Positions 49,192 to 49,339 of a stretch of DNA of 49,339 bases are shown in pieces (the first letter of the stretch is position 1; every line of letters begins with the position of its first letter). Origin of the DNA: Clostridia bacterium (GTDB lineage: Bacteria > Bacillota > Clostridia > Oscillospirales > Acutalibacteraceae); NCBI GenBank assembly GCA_017398425.1, contig JAFQFZ010000002.1, positions 1-49,339 of the forward strand. Direction: 5' to 3'. Under the pieces are notes generated by a model that did no database searches, had not been told where the DNA came from, and saw only the letters and a program-made list of their open reading frames with translations. Both the position numbers and the translations under genes were made by a program.

Positions 49192-49339
49192 CCCCCGGCT
49201 ATGCCGGGGGATAAAGAAAGCTTTAGCGAGAAAAGCCTTCCCCTTGAGGGGAAGGTGGCATTTGCGAAGCAAATGACGGATGCACCCCAGGGTGGTCTCT
49301 CTTGACGCTTCGCGTCAATTCACCTTCAGGTGTAGCCGC
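49192..49339. repeat. Hairpin-chain repeat element, cut by the window end
   Basis: Six short perfect hairpins stand in series: CCCCCGGC/GCCGGGGG (49192-49210), CCTTCCCC/GGGGAAGG (49236-49255), CATTTGC/GCAAATG (49259-49275), CACCC/GGGTG (49283-49294), TTGACGC/GCGTCAA (49302-49318) and CACCT/AGGTG (49321-49332). Each has a 2-4 nt loop. There is no ORF. The design resembles dispersed, MITE-like or REP-like repeats I recall from Oscillospirales genomes (not verifiable here). Only the left part is in the window. Confidence 0.65.

Overview
The window is a 49 kb chromosomal segment of a high-GC member of the Bacillota, most likely class Clostridia and perhaps an uncultured Oscillospirales-type gut bacterium (inference). 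Supporting signs are PolC-type DNA polymerase III, CdaA/CdaR, the IreB family, a pheST T-box, a SpoIID-like protein, an MgtE magnesium transporter, DUF3343 next to a cysteine desulfurase, and Shine-Dalgarno-led genes with frequent GTG/TTG starts. Most promoters found fit the sigma-A pattern with 17 bp spacers. Nearly all of the window is tightly packed housekeeping genes.

Region 1 (1-2900) is the accessory part. A recombinase/integrase-like remnant is followed, on the minus strand, by an AT-rich retron. It has an effector resembling nucleoside deoxyribosyltransferases (1840-2706), an msr-msd noncoding RNA bounded by a perfect 14-bp a1/a2 inverted repeat (1673-1837), and a retron reverse transcriptase (462-1667). 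The retron lies just downstream of tRNA-Pro(TGG). Its order (effector, ncRNA, RT) and parts match the phage-defence retrons with NDT-like effectors (type II-A, as in Retron-Eco1). The RT ribosome binding site lies inside the a2 arm, so the folded ncRNA should silence RT translation. Upstream of the tRNA, a consensus promoter drives two tiny overlapping ORFs of unknown function.

Region 2 (3.3-11.8 kb): DUF3343, cysteine desulfurase, the c-di-AMP cyclase cdaA and its regulator cdaR; then folE, a membrane glycosyltransferase, a cation efflux pump, tsaE-tsaB (t6A tRNA modification) and upp. Region 3 (11.8-21.1 kb): glnS and gltX (minus), an aminotransferase and trpS (plus), then the nucleoside salvage operon deoC-deoB-cdd-pdp (minus). 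Region 4 (21.2-27.8 kb): a TtcA-like tRNA thiolase, tcdA, a duplicated terminator module, murC, a Gfo/Idh/MocA oxidoreductase, mgtE with a candidate leader-peptide switch, and a Nudix hydrolase. Region 5 (27.8-33 kb): a membrane protein behind citrate synthase, a SpoIID-like protein, a two-domain SGNH esterase, a conserved small protein and IreB.

Region 6 (33.1-49.1 kb): pheST under a T-box, then the conserved run pyrH-frr-uppS-cdsA-dxr-rseP-ispG-polC, linking UMP synthesis, ribosome recycling, undecaprenyl and phospholipid precursors, isoprenoids, intramembrane proteolysis and replication. It ends with a HAD nucleotidase, a DUF378 membrane protein and a hairpin-chain repeat running off the right edge. 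The retron is the most exciting element; the mgtE leader, the tRNA-proximal mini-ORFs and the 208-bp module come next.
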